From Nyssa sinensis (lineage: Eukaryota; Streptophyta; Magnoliopsida; Cornales; Nyssaceae), in the NCBI GenBank assembly GCA_008638375.1, contig CM018043.1, forward strand, positions 35,481,981 to 35,545,980: DNA of 64,000 bases, in the 5' to 3' direction. Positions 49,275-59,242 of the stretch are shown here, piece by piece. Both the position numbers and the translations under genes were made by a program. The notes beneath the pieces were generated by a model. It ran no database searches, had not been told where the DNA came from, and saw only the letters and a list, made by a program, of their open reading frames with translations. How positions within the stretch are numbered: the first letter of the stretch is position 1; each line of letters opens with the position of its first letter.

Positions 49275-50947
49275 ATGGCACCAAATCTCCGACCACGACA
49301 GAATACTCAGAGTTCGCAAAACGCTCAGCGTCAGCCGCCTGCTCCTCGCACGAGGGGACCAGCGGCCAACCCTATGCGACAAGAGATCGAAGCAATAAAA
49401 CGACACAATGAACTGGTGTAGGAGCAATTGCTGGCCATCACTAGAACGCTGGCAACGCTCACGCAGAACCAAGCGGCGGCTTCTTCTAGCCCGCCGGTCA
49501 ACTTCGTTGCAGGAACGCAACCCCCGGTTGCCACAGGGAATGAAGAACTTCGTGGGCAGACCCCCATTAACCAGCCTGGGCACCCCTCAGGCGTTGTTCA
49601 CACTGGCCGAGATCCACAGCCATCAACAGTCCCTGGTTGGGGAACATCTGCTTTTGTTCCCGACGTGCATTACCGGAGCACTACTCGAGCCCCAACTCCT
49701 AGGGTTTCGGGAGCACCACCGGCACCGCAGGAACCTTGTCATGCAGCACCAGTCCCACCGGTTCGGATTCCTCCTCCATCCGAAGGGCGTACTCCACCCT
49801 ACTACCCTGAAGCCGAGGTTGTCAGGCAGGGTTCACAAGATGTCAGACTCAGAGACCCGCGAAGGGTAGAAGAGATTGCCGAGTCTATGGACCGGACAAT
49901 CGGCTTAAGAGGACCTCAGAACCCTCCAGAGCAGGATGAACTGGCCAGGCTGCTTGGAAGACTAGCCACTCCATTCACTCACGCCATCATGTTCGAAGAG
50001 AGGCCTAGATAGAAAGTTCATGGTGCCCAAATTCACTCTCTACGACGGATCTGGAGATCCAGGAGATCACCTATCTCATTATCAGCATACGATGGCCCTT
50101 CACGGAGCCTCAGATGCTTTCATGTGCCGAACGTTCATCACCAGCCTGAAGGGAACAGCTCTGAAGTGGTTCCACAACCTCCCTCCGAACTCCGTTACCA
50201 GCTTCTACGAGCTCGGTAGGCAGTTCTTGGATAGGTTTATGACCAGCAAGAGGCTCAGAAGGGGGCCAGAATTCTTGCTGAATGTTAAGTAGACCAGGGA
50301 GGAATCCCTCCGGGCCTACATTGCCCGCTTCAACACCGAGCTCACTGAGATCACGGATTGCAGCCCGAAATTCCTTGTTGCAGCCCTTACTGCCGGGCTT
50401 GCCCAAGGTGGCTTCAGAGATTCCTTGACAAAGAGCCCTCCAACCGATATGGCGGCATTGATGGATCGGGCCAAAAAATACATCAATCTGGAAGAGGCCA
50501 ACCGCTCAGCCCAGAAGGGCAAGGATCAGACCCAGAGGGATAATCCGAAGCTGGGAGGATCATAAGAAGGAGGATCACAGAAGAGACTCCAACAAAAAGA
50601 GGGCCAGGAGCCCAGAGAAGAGAACAGCTCCCAGAGCTGTGTACAACTCCGCACCAAGGGAGTTCACCAACTTCACGCCTTTGAACACCACTCCGAACCA
50701 GGTACTCCGGCAGATCAGAGATCGGGAGAACCTGAGGTGGCCAGAGCCAATCAAAGGAGATCCCAGCCTGCGGGACCAAAGTAAGTATTGCAATTTCCAT
50801 AAAGATCATGGACATACTACTAACACTTGCAGGACCCTCCGATATGAGATAGAACAGCTCATAAAGAAGGGACGTCTTCGGGAGTTCGTCAAACAAGACG
50901 GAAGGCAGAACCCCCAAGAAGACAAACCTCAGCAACGGCCAGATTAG
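49275..50947 (+). pseudogene. Tat gag, broken
   Basis: The gag shell packages the RNA. The ATG at 49275 opens a Pro/Gln-rich N-terminus. The retrotransposon gag domain runs from about 50020 (FTLYDGSGDPGDHL, GTALKWFHNLPP, SFYELGRQFLDRF) to about 50500. A zinc-knuckle-like motif CNFHKDHGHTTNTC lies at about 50790-50830. Breaks: TAG at 49419, TAG at 50010 beside a TAGA-TAGA direct repeat that also shifts frame, TAG at 50290, frame loss at about 50555 with TAA at 50563, and TAG at 50945. No functional gag can be made from this copy as it stands. Confidence 0.85.
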
Positions 50948-51049
50948 AGGCCCGAACAGAGGCAAGAGCAGCGGGAAGGACGAAACGAGCCTCAGAGGCA
51001 GAACAACCATGTTATCTATGTCCTCCATGCTGACTCCCCTGTTACAGGA

Positions 51050-51643
51050 ATGTCCAACAGGGCAAGAAAAAGATATGCTCGGGAGGCCAGAGCCGCCCCA
51101 AACTTCTTGCAGGTCTCCAACGTCGAAAAGAGGCTCAAGTCAGGGCCAGAGATCCAGTTCACCGAGCAAGATCTAGCAGGGGTACACTGCCCTCACAGTG
51201 ATGCCCTTGTTATCACCCTTAGAATCGCCAACTTCGAGACTAGAAGAGTCCTAGTCGACACTGGCATCTCAGTCAACATTCTATTCTATGAACCGCTTAA
51301 GCGGATGGGCATAGACCAGGACAGCGTCAAGCCCACCACTGCCGTAATGGCAGCTTTTGATGGCAACATCAGCACCCCATTGGGGAGAGTTGACCTTCCT
51401 ACCACTATTAGGGAAGGTGAAGGGCAGAAGACCACCATCTCTGAATACATGGTGTTGAACATGAAGTCTCCATACAACGTCATCATCGGGAGACCCTGGT
51501 TACACCAGATAGGGGCAGTCACTTCGACCCTTCATCAGTGTCTGAAGTACGTCCACAATCAGAGCGTGCACTCGGTCCGGGGATGTCAGCCAACCTCACG
51601 AGAGTGTCACGCTATTGCCCTCAAGGAGACAGCTCCGAAATAG
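51050..51643 (+). pseudogene. Tat aspartic protease region, stop-terminated
   Basis: The aspartic protease cleaves the polyprotein. The catalytic triad reads VLVDTGIS at about 51250-51275; the usual fourth residue Ser or Ala is Ile. VIIGRPWL (about 51480-51505) is the second conserved block. It is in the same frame as the RT ORF downstream but ends at TAG 51641. The segment before it shares this frame back to the TAG at 50945. Confidence 0.8.
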
Positions 51644-51697
51644 CAATTACAGTACACTCGGGACTGTGCAGATCCGATTTTCACTCACACTCCCGAG

Positions 51698-53044
51698 GTG
51701 GAAGATTGCCCATCCGGCGTTGAAGAGCCCTTGAGCCCACGGGGACATGACAGCCGAGCCAAGCCTGTTGGCGAGCCCATCAAAATACTGGTCAGTTCAG
51801 AAGCAGAGGGGCGTTATTTGTACGTCGGCCCAGACCTTACGCCCACCGAGCAGGAAAAGATAGTCAGGTTTCTGAAGAACAACCTCTTTATCTTTGCTTG
51901 GGAGACCAGGGACATGGAGGGAATAGATCCTAATCTGATAACTCACAAACTGATGGTAGATCCAGATCACCCCCCAGTCAGACAGAAGAGAAGGCCGATC
52001 GCTCCCGAACGGCATCGGATTATAAACGAAGAAGTCCAGAGGCTGCTGGACGCCAGGATGATACGGGAAGTTTTCTATCCCGAGTGGCTAGCCAACACTG
52101 TGCTCATCAAGAAGAAGAACGGCAAGTGGAGAATCTGTGTTGACTACACAGACCTCAACAAAGCATGCCCCAAGGACAGCTTTCCACTGCCGAGAATAGA
52201 TCAACTGGTTGAAGCCACTACAGGGCATGAGCTTATGAGTTTCATGGACGCCTACTCTGGATACAACCAGATCCAGATGTACCCTCTAGATCAGGAAAAG
52301 ACTGCCTTCATAACCGAGAGAGGACTTTACTGCTACAGAGTGATGCCTTTCGGTTTGAAGAATGCTGGAGCCACTTACCAACGGTTAGTGAACAAGATGT
52401 TCAGCCCACTGCTTGGCAGCACCATGGAAGTATACATCGACGACATGCTGGTAAAGAGCCTCCAGAAAGGCAGCCACCTCCAGCACTTGGCCCAGACCTT
52501 CGATATCCTCAGACAGCACAAGATGAAGCTCAACCCCTCGAAATGTACCTTCGGAGTTACGAAGGAAAAATTCTTGGGGTACATCGTCTCTCAAAGAGGT
52601 ATCGAAGCAGATCCCACCTCAGAAACCCCCTTCTCACTAGCCTATGGAACAGAAGCAGTAATTCTGGTTGAGATCGGTATGCCAACTCTGAGGACTGAGG
52701 CCTTCGAGCAAGAATCCAATGATCAGCAGCTGATGGAAAACTTGGACTTGCTCGAAGAGAGAAGGGATCAAGCCAGCATCAGGATGGAAGCTTATCAGCA
52801 AAGAATGGTCAACAAATCCAAGGTAGGACTCAAGACAGTCAACTTTCAAGTTGGAGACTTCGTCTTAAGAAGAGTCTTTCAGAACACCAAGGATCCCACC
52901 ATGGAAAAGTTGTCACCAAATTGGGAAGGCCCCTACAAAGTAACGAAGGTCGTTCGACCTACCACTTACTGGCTTGAAGATATGACTGGGAAACCTGTTC
53001 CTAGGCCATGGAACGTGGAACACTTGCGGAAGTATTATCAGTGA
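51698..53044 (+). CDS. Tat reverse transcriptase fused to integrase tail (internal deletion)
   Basis: An open frame of 448 codons. RT copies the RNA to DNA: NGKWRICVDYTDLNKACPKD, then SFMDAYSGYNQIQM, MPFGLKNAGATYQRLV, the catalytic YIDDMLV (about 52432-52452) and KCTFGV-KEKFLGYIVS are all present. At about 52617-52625 the frame jumps from the end of RT (GIEADP) straight to TPFSLAYGTEAV, a block of the integrase C-terminal half, and runs through VGDFVLRRVF and NWEGPYKV to a stop at 53042. RNase H and the integrase HHCC and DDE core are missing without frame loss. The start is the first ATG after the stop at 51641; natively it is part of one long polyprotein. Confidence 0.88.
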   Translation: MEDCPSGVEEPLSPRGHDSRAKPVGEPIKILVSSEAEGRYLYVGPDLTPTEQEKIVRFLKNNLFIFAWETRDMEGIDPNLITHKLMVDPDHPPVRQKRRPIAPERHRIINEEVQRLLDARMIREVFYPEWLANTVLIKKKNGKWRICVDYTDLNKACPKDSFPLPRIDQLVEATTGHELMSFMDAYSGYNQIQMYPLDQEKTAFITERGLYCYRVMPFGLKNAGATYQRLVNKMFSPLLGSTMEVYIDDMLVKSLQKGSHLQHLAQTFDILRQHKMKLNPSKCTFGVTKEKFLGYIVSQRGIEADPTSETPFSLAYGTEAVILVEIGMPTLRTEAFEQESNDQQLMENLDLLEERRDQASIRMEAYQQRMVNKSKVGLKTVNFQVGDFVLRRVFQNTKDPTMEKLSPNWEGPYKVTKVVRPTTYWLEDMTGKPVPRPWNVEHLRKYYQ

Positions 53045-53071
53045 AGATTTTTTCTTTTACTTCCATAAAAT

Positions 53072-54026
53072 TGTTCATCTATTAATGCACAGGGCCTTCA
53101 GAGCCTGGTCCATCCCTTAATGCACAAGTCTTATGACTTGGTCCATCTATTAATGCATAGGCCTTCAGAGCCTGGTCCATATATAAATGCACAGGCCTCC
53201 AGAGCCTGGTCTATGTATAAATGCACAGGCCTCCAGAGCCTGGTCCATAATGTACGAGTGTTTACTCGGTCCATCTATTAATGCACAAGTCTTATGACTT
53301 GGTCCATCTATTAATGCACAAGTCTTATGACTTGGTCCATCTATTAATGCACAGGCCTTCAGAGCCTGGTCCATCCATTAATGCACAAGTCTTATGACTT
53401 GGTCCATCTATTAATGCATAGGCCTTCAGAGCCTGGTCCATATATAAATGCACAGGCCTCCAGAGCCTGGTCCATGTATAAATGCACAGGCCTTCAGAGC
53501 CTGGTCCATCCATTAATGCACAAGTCTTATGACTTGGTCCATCTATTAATGCACAGGCCTTCAGAGCCTGGTCCATATATAAATGCACAGGCCTCCAGAG
53601 CCTGGTCCATGTATAAATGCACAGGCCTCCAGAGCCTGGTCCATAATGTACGAGTGTTTACTCGGTCCATCTATTAATGCACAAGTCTTATGACTTGGTC
53701 CATCTATTAATGCACAGGCCTTCAGAGCCTGGTCCATATATAAATGCACAGGCCTCTAGAGCCTGGTCCATCTATTAATACACAAGCCTTATGACTTGGT
53801 CCATCTATTAATGCACAGGCCTCCAGAGCCTGGTCCATATATCAATGCACAAGTCTCATGACTTGGTCCATCTATAATGCACAGACCTTCAGAGTCTGGT
53901 CCATGCTATACGGATCTTAAATACTTGGTTCATAAAATATGCAGGCCTACCGAGCCTAGACTACTTTAATGCACAGGCCTTCCGAGCCTGGTCCGTCTTC
54001 AATTAGCAGATTCTGTGAGCCAGTCT
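53072..54026 (+). repeat. Hairpin-unit minisatellite of the Tat element (~33 bp x ~29)
   Basis: Units read CCATCTATTAATGCA followed by a hairpin and GGT. Stems differ by unit: CAGGC/GCCTG (most units), CAAGTC/GACTTG (about eight units), CGAGT/ACTCG (53251 and 53650) and CAGAC/GTCTG (about 53882). The last few units are degenerate. Unit order suggests block duplications of several units. Confidence 0.9.
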
Positions 54027-54504
54027 ATCCGAAGCAGAAGTTCCGAGCATCTATCAACTAAAGTTTCCTAGATCGAAACACCTCGGATCTGACACTTATA
54101 TTATTTGGCTTATCTGTCAAACGAACTAGTACTATGGTTTCAACCAAAGGTAAAGTACTTCGATTCTGGCATTTTTCTAAGTTCTTTGATTTATTTTCAG
54201 AACAATCGGAAATGCATGAGAAGGTGCTTAAGTTTCAAAAGAGCACATTCACAGAAAATATCAGATCTGAGAAGAAGAAATTCAACTTTATTGATAACTC
54301 AAAAGATTTACATCAGTACAAAGACACTACTACAGAAGCTATTACAGAAGCTACGCTTGGCAACATAATGGCTCTTCTCCTGGGATGATAAAGGGGCACA
54401 AGATCCAAAACCTTCAAAACCGCCTTCATCGGCCCCATTTGAAAGGAAGGAACCCTGAACCCCAGTCTGCATCAAGTAGCGCCCAGGCCATTTCATCATC
54501 ACTA

Positions 54505-54996
54505 TCACTGGTCCCATGACCAACGGATGATAAGGGCTCTGAGCCTCAGGAGACTTTTCATTCTCCACCTTTGTAATCGGCATAACGCCCCAGCCAATTG
54601 AAGCAAGGGTTCCTGCCAAGTCACAAAGGGGAGGAGGCGGCCCCCATTCATCTCCCTCAGAGCAGTTGTCACTGCCGAGTTATAAGCGGGAGGAGGCAAC
54701 CCACCTTCAATCTTCTTCTTCACACCATCTGTTTCACCCCAGCCACTTGGAGCAAGGGTCTCTGACAGGGCGTGAGGAAGAGGAGGCAACTCACCTTCGT
54801 CTTCATCACCAACGCTCCAGGCCTCGGTTGAATCAGGGAGGGGCCACCACCAATCGGAGAAATCTCGACTAGATACCAGAGGAAACAAGAAGACTTGTGC
54901 CTCCTTCAATCCTTCCTTGGAGACTGAAAATAGGGGAGGGTTAACTTTTGGCCACAGTTTAATTATTCCCAACTCAGGCAAGGAATCATCCATCAT
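54505..54996 (-). CDS. Antisense ORF 2 of the Tat element, unknown function
   Basis: ATG at 54996 (MMDDSLPELGIIKLWPK), 163 codons to TGA at 54505. Acidic and Pro/Leu-rich with internal degenerate repeats (LPPLPHALSETLAPSGWG, then LPPPAYNSAVTTALREM). The repeat pattern continues in another frame (DLAGTLASIGWG, about 54605-54570), so a frameshift or an unrecognised intron near 54620 is likely. No homolog recognised. A TATA box lies about 100 bp upstream, and its promoter region resembles that of antisense ORF 1. Confidence 0.45.
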   Translation of the reverse strand: MMDDSLPELGIIKLWPKVNPPLFSVSKEGLKEAQVFLFPLVSSRDFSDWWWPLPDSTEAWSVGDEDEGELPPLPHALSETLAPSGWGETDGVKKKIEGGLPPPAYNSAVTTALREMNGGRLLPFVTWQEPLLQLAGALCRLQRWRMKSLLRLRALIIRWSWDQ

Positions 54997-55093
54997 CTCC
55001 GGACGAGTGGAAGAACTCCGGCAGCATATAAAAACCTCTCTTACAAACAATTCGGGGAGCAAAAGGGTTGAGCACAACCATATGCCCTCGTTT

Positions 55094-55106
55094 CCATATA
55101 TATAGA
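55094..55106 (-). promoter_or_regulatory. TATA box for antisense ORF 2
   Basis: Minus strand CTATATATATGG. The upstream region (CACAACGGTTAAGCGA, GCAATAAATG) aligns with the region upstream of antisense ORF 1. Confidence 0.5.
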
Positions 55107-55756
55107 CACTGGAAGACCAAAGGCCACCCAGTTGAACCGTCACAACGGTTAAGCGAAGTGCTAGCTTCGAAATCCCAAACGGCGGATGTGCAATAAATGG
55201 AGTATTAAACCACCCTCTTGGGAGAAACAAAAGGCAGGGCCATACACGTAATACACAAGCTTTTAATCTTTCCCACGTATATGACGTGACGGTTTCTCCA
55301 TGTCATTAACACTTACAGGGCCACGTGTACAACAGAGGTCCATCAACTATGACGTTTCTTGATTTCTAACAGGTCTGGAGGTAGAAGATCTGATCAACCA
55401 AACTACAATCACAAAGGTATCCACTTATTATTATGTCCCCGGATTCAGAACGGTCAGCTTTGAAATACTTCAAAAAAAGAAGTCCCCAATTACTGACTTA
55501 AGGCAAGTAAAGAAGTTCGGAACACAGCTACCTACAGAGGAAAATCTGATCTGGTATACACTAAACTCCAGAGCAATGCAACTTGCAACGATTATTACCA
55601 TCAACTACATGTTAAGGCACTACAGAGCCACATAACTCAAAGATATGCACAAATGCTACAGAGCAATATAACCAAAGAGGCGAGCATTAACCAAAAGACT
55701 GTTCCATTAAACAAATGTATGTCTCAAGTACATTGAAAGATAACAAAATATAGATC

Positions 55757-57664
55757 CTAAGCCTGATCAGCAGGAACAGGATCAACGACAGGAGAAGGTT
55801 CGGCAGGTGCAGTATCAACCACCTCAGTCGGTACAACCACTTCCATGGGATCGGCCGGGAGAACATCAGCCACTTTGTCCTGGTTAACCTCTGAAGGTTC
55901 AGATCCAGGCGGCACAATTGAGGAAACGTCTAGGTCAGGGAACTTGGCAAGAAGCCGAGAGCGGAAGTTATTAAACCCAAACGTAATCAAACGATGGGCC
56001 ATTCCTTCCAGCTTCGACCTCATCTCCTCCTCATTGTCCACCAATGCTTGCTCCACTGCTTCATCGAGCTGTCTACGATGCTGGTACCGCAAGCCATTCA
56101 GCTCCACCTGCAACCTCCTTGCCCGATCAACGGCAAGGTTCTTCTCCGACTCCATCACTATCAAGGAGTTCTGACACTCCTTCAACTTCTCCGCAGAATC
56201 GTGAGCCTCCGACCGAGCAGTACCCAGCTGGAGTCCCAGATCGTCCAGATTGGCCCTAAGTTGGTCAAGCTCTTCCACAGATGGAGAGACCTCCACCAAA
56301 GCAGAAAGGGTATGCAAGGTCTGCATAACACAAAGAAAACGACTCAAACACCAGTATAAACGCTTAAAGGTAAGAGAAGTATGGGCCTGACGAACTCACC
56401 TTAACCTGAAGAGCGGTCAAGTCAGCAAGAAGCTTCCCCGACGCCTGAGGCTTAATTTTAACTGAGCCTTTGGCCCAGAAGTCACTCAGAATCTTCTTGG
56501 CTCCCTGACCAGCAACATCAGGAGCCACCGATGATGATGCCTCCTTACCCGCTCGACGAGACGGGATTGGAGGAACCACCGTGATAGGGACGGGAGCCTC
56601 TTCCTCCCTTTCAGCAGGCCCGGGAGAGGACGAAATCAGCCTCCGCTTCTTCGGAACGGGAGGAACCACTGGAGAAGAAGCCTCCCCCACCACAGGCGGT
56701 GATGGCCCGGACTCCCACTGAGCCATCACATTATCAGCAATCTCCTCAACACTACCCCTGGCAGCCATTAATTTATCAAGGTTGACAATGGAAGAATGAT
56801 CCCTAATGCTGGGCTTCAAAAGCTTCTTATACTGCTTCTGAACTGCGGGAGAGAAATCTGGTCTCTTCCACGCACTCTTAACTGCAAAGCAAGCACAGAA
56901 ATTGATCAGTTCAACAAATTGGCAAACAAAACGGAGTCAACGCAGCCACGAAAAAGCTCAGTCTCACCCCTTGGTCCAGTGGTTCGAGGGAATGTGGAAG
57001 GTTGACCCTCGAAGTTCTTGAATTCCCATCCTCCTTTAATAAAGAAGTACCATTTTTTCCAGGTCTTGTTGGAGGAGGGCACAGAAGTAAGGGGTCTGAA
57101 CCCACTATCAAAAGACATATAATAAAGGCCTTCCGCCTTTTGAAGTTTTAGATCCATATTGCTACGAATCAGGTCAAGGGACACCTCGACATTATTCATA
57201 TGCCTTAATACGATAAAGCTCAACAGATGTCTCCAACTGTTAAGGTTCAGGTCTGCGGGGCACAGATCAAACCAACAAAAGAATTGTTTTATTATATCAG
57301 GAAAGGGGAGTGTAAGACCCAGTTCAAACCAGGCTAGATAGGCACAGATTTCTCCATCTCTAACATCGCCCGGGCGATCTTGAGAATCTGGGACCCTGAA
57401 AGTAACATTTTTGGGAAGTTTGAACTTCGCCCATAACTCCTTCAACATACTTTCAGTAATTACACTCTCACCCTCCTCTCTGCGACCAGACCGACCAGAG
57501 GTCTCGCCAGCCCTATTCGGGGGATCATCAAAAGCATCGACAATCCTAACCCCCAGACTAGAGGGAGGAACTACCATTATATTTTCATCAACATTCACTA
57601 ATTGCATTTGAGGATCAGTCTCAGAAGGACTTCCCAAACCAGAGTGTGATTCTAAGCCAGACAT
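55757..57664 (-). CDS. Antisense ORF 1: three-exon plant transposon protein, apparently intact
   Basis: Exon 1 57664-56968, intron 56967-56882 (GTGAGA...TTTGCAG), exon 2 56881-56400, intron 56399-56321 (GTGAGT...TATGCAG), exon 3 56320-55757. The junctions are in phase and the joined frame has about 580 codons with no stop. Exon 1 (AYLAWFELGLTLPFPDIIKQ, NLNSWRHLLSFIVL, WKKWYFFIKGGWEF) resembles the 'putative gypsy type transposon' domain found in plants. Exon 2 is Pro/Ser-rich with a basic PKKRR patch. Exon 3 is a long coiled coil (VEELDQLRANLDDLGLQLG...) ending in an acidic Pro/Val tail. Antisense extra ORFs are known from Tat elements; the function is unknown. The start was chosen as the first ATG in frame (MSGLESHSG). 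Confidence 0.75.
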
Positions 57665-57847
57665 GGCGAACAAGAAGAAAGAGACGAAACAAACGAGAAG
57701 GAATGAAGAAGGGGCCTAAAAGTCGAACCTGAGATCAAGAAAGGGTTATGAACACCGGAGATCCTCCGAAACTCCAAGATATGTCAAATGACGGTCTGGT
57801 ACTGTAGAGATAAATGCAGAAGAAAGGTGTGAAAGACCTTTCCCTTT

Positions 57848-57860
57848 CTCTATATACGCA
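57848..57860 (-). promoter_or_regulatory. TATA box for antisense ORF 1
   Basis: Minus strand GCGTATATAGAG, about 190 bp before the ATG. It implies an independent antisense promoter just inside the 3' LTR. Confidence 0.5.
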
Positions 57861-58043
57861 TTCGAAATATGAGCCTTCCAGGACGAGCCGACACAACGAT
57901 TGAGAATAATGATGGATTCTCGAGTATCGGCTGCGCAATAAATGACACGTTAAATTGACGTCTCGAGAAGTGGGAAGGCAAAATGTATGACTCTTCACAA
58001 AACCCTCAACCCTAGTTAAATCCCTAGCTTTTAACAAGGGCTC

Positions 58044-58060
58044 GGGGGGGGGGGGGGGAG
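58044..58060 (+). promoter_or_regulatory. Polypurine tract
   Basis: Fifteen Gs then AG, four bases before the 3' LTR; primes plus-strand DNA synthesis. The long G run may be prone to sequencing error. Confidence 0.75.
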
Positions 58061-58064
58061 TAGC

Positions 58065-58736
58065 TGATATACCACAAACAGACATACCAATCACTTTGAG
58101 ACACGTGTGCCCATCAGATTAACAAATCTCGATCCTACAGAGCTCATATACTGCGGTCATACAGAACAGCTACAAGCCTTCAGGGTATTCTCGTATGTCT
58201 ATCATACAGAGCAGCCACCAGCCTTCGGGGCATTCTTATTTACATATCATTCAGAACCGATAAACTCGGTCATACAGTGCAGATGAAGCATTCAGGATAT
58301 TCTCATGTACATCTTCCAGACCTCCTGCTCTGGACAATATTTATTCAACAATGCATATATGGTTTCCTTAACAACCGTTAAGCGGGGAATAAGGAAACAG
58401 CCTTCAACACGGAAACTACTATCTATGATTATCTCCATCTACGATTCAATGCTCCACAAGGTAACTGCAAATCTCCGATGATCAAATCCCTATATTCGTG
58501 GCGGCAAAACCTAATCAAATTAGGAGAACCACGGCTTATATATTAAACCCTAGAGGTACGCTTTATGTTTCTTATGCTCATTCTTTGGCTTTCAATACAG
58601 TTTTTCAATTCCCTTACTTACTTAAGCATCGGAGCGGCTACCGCCGGAGCCAATCCGGTGGTCCTCTGATCACCTCTCTGAGTGTTCTACAGGTCACGGA
58701 GTCCTCACGTGTTGCGAGTCAAAAAGTGCAGCATCA
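58065..58736 (+). repeat. 3' LTR of the Tat element
   Basis: 672 bp, same ends and length as the 5' LTR; four substitutions by eye. Confidence 0.95.
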
Positions 58737-58811
58737 CAAACTTATATGAGTGTTGAGAAAATGATATGTAAAAATAAGTTGTGAAGAAGTGTAGCATTAA
58801 CATAAAATTTA

Positions 58812-59179
58812 GGATAAATTACACGTACAACCCTATGACTTAATTTTTACTTTTAACTCTCAATACTTTACAAAGTAAGCAAGTATACTTCCGTGCTTTT
58901 GAAAATTAAATAAATACATACCAAATTGTAAGGACAGCTAAATTCCAATTTCAAAATGACACCAGTGATTGTTCACTTATGAAGTATTGGGGTTAAAAGG
59001 GGAAAACAGGTAAACATAAAATCAGGTAAACAAGTGGGGGCGCCCTTGTAATTTTCTCTAAAATTTAACACCCGATGAAAAGGCCGTCTGAAAATACATA
59101 GTTGATTGTACAGTGAGCCCGCTTCATAGACGGGGGGGAAACCAAAGATTGCGGGCGACGGTGTTGTTGTTGGCCGGCA
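58812..59179 (+). other. Upstream region of the SET-domain gene
   Basis: AT-rich, probable promoter and 5' UTR; no TATA box could be singled out. Confidence 0.35.
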
Positions 59180-59198
59180 ATGGCAACCAGGTAAAGAG

Positions 59199-59242
<44 letters not shown>

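Larger units (their letters stand above)
48526..58736 (+). mobile_element. Ty3/gypsy Tat-lineage LTR retrotransposon, non-autonomous
   Basis: A 10,211-bp element with two 672-bp LTRs, TG...CA ends, perfect TSD CAAAC (48521-48525; 58737-58741), a PBS and a G-rich PPT. Order: gag, protease, reverse transcriptase, then the tail of integrase, a hairpin minisatellite, and two antisense units before the 3' LTR. The RT type, the CNFHKD-GH zinc knuckle of gag, and the antisense extra ORF all fit the Tat lineage. Sense coding is broken, and RNase H plus the integrase core are deleted, so movement would need a helper. LTR identity (4 differences seen) implies recent insertion. Confidence 0.92.
48477..58811. 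mobile_element. Small MITE interrupted by the Tat retrotransposon
   Basis: The left arm 48477-48519 (TAAAATTTTAAGCTAATGC...) is the inverted copy of the right arm 58770-58811 (...GTAGCATTAACATAAAATTTA). With the retrotransposon and one TSD removed, the arms lie about 30 bp apart, giving a palindromic element of roughly 120 bp. Superfamily not determined. Confidence 0.6.

Noticed and set aside
49408..49869. 153-codon alternative frame overlapping gag
   Set aside because: Shadow frame of the gag N-terminus without recognisable domains.
53072..54026. CRISPR array or a coding repeat protein
   Set aside because: Contiguous minisatellite without unique spacers in a plant genome; the open frames on both strands are by-products of the 33-bp periodicity.
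48526..58736. Endogenous pararetrovirus
   Set aside because: No movement protein or coat features; two LTRs, a PBS and an integrase tail define an LTR retrotransposon.
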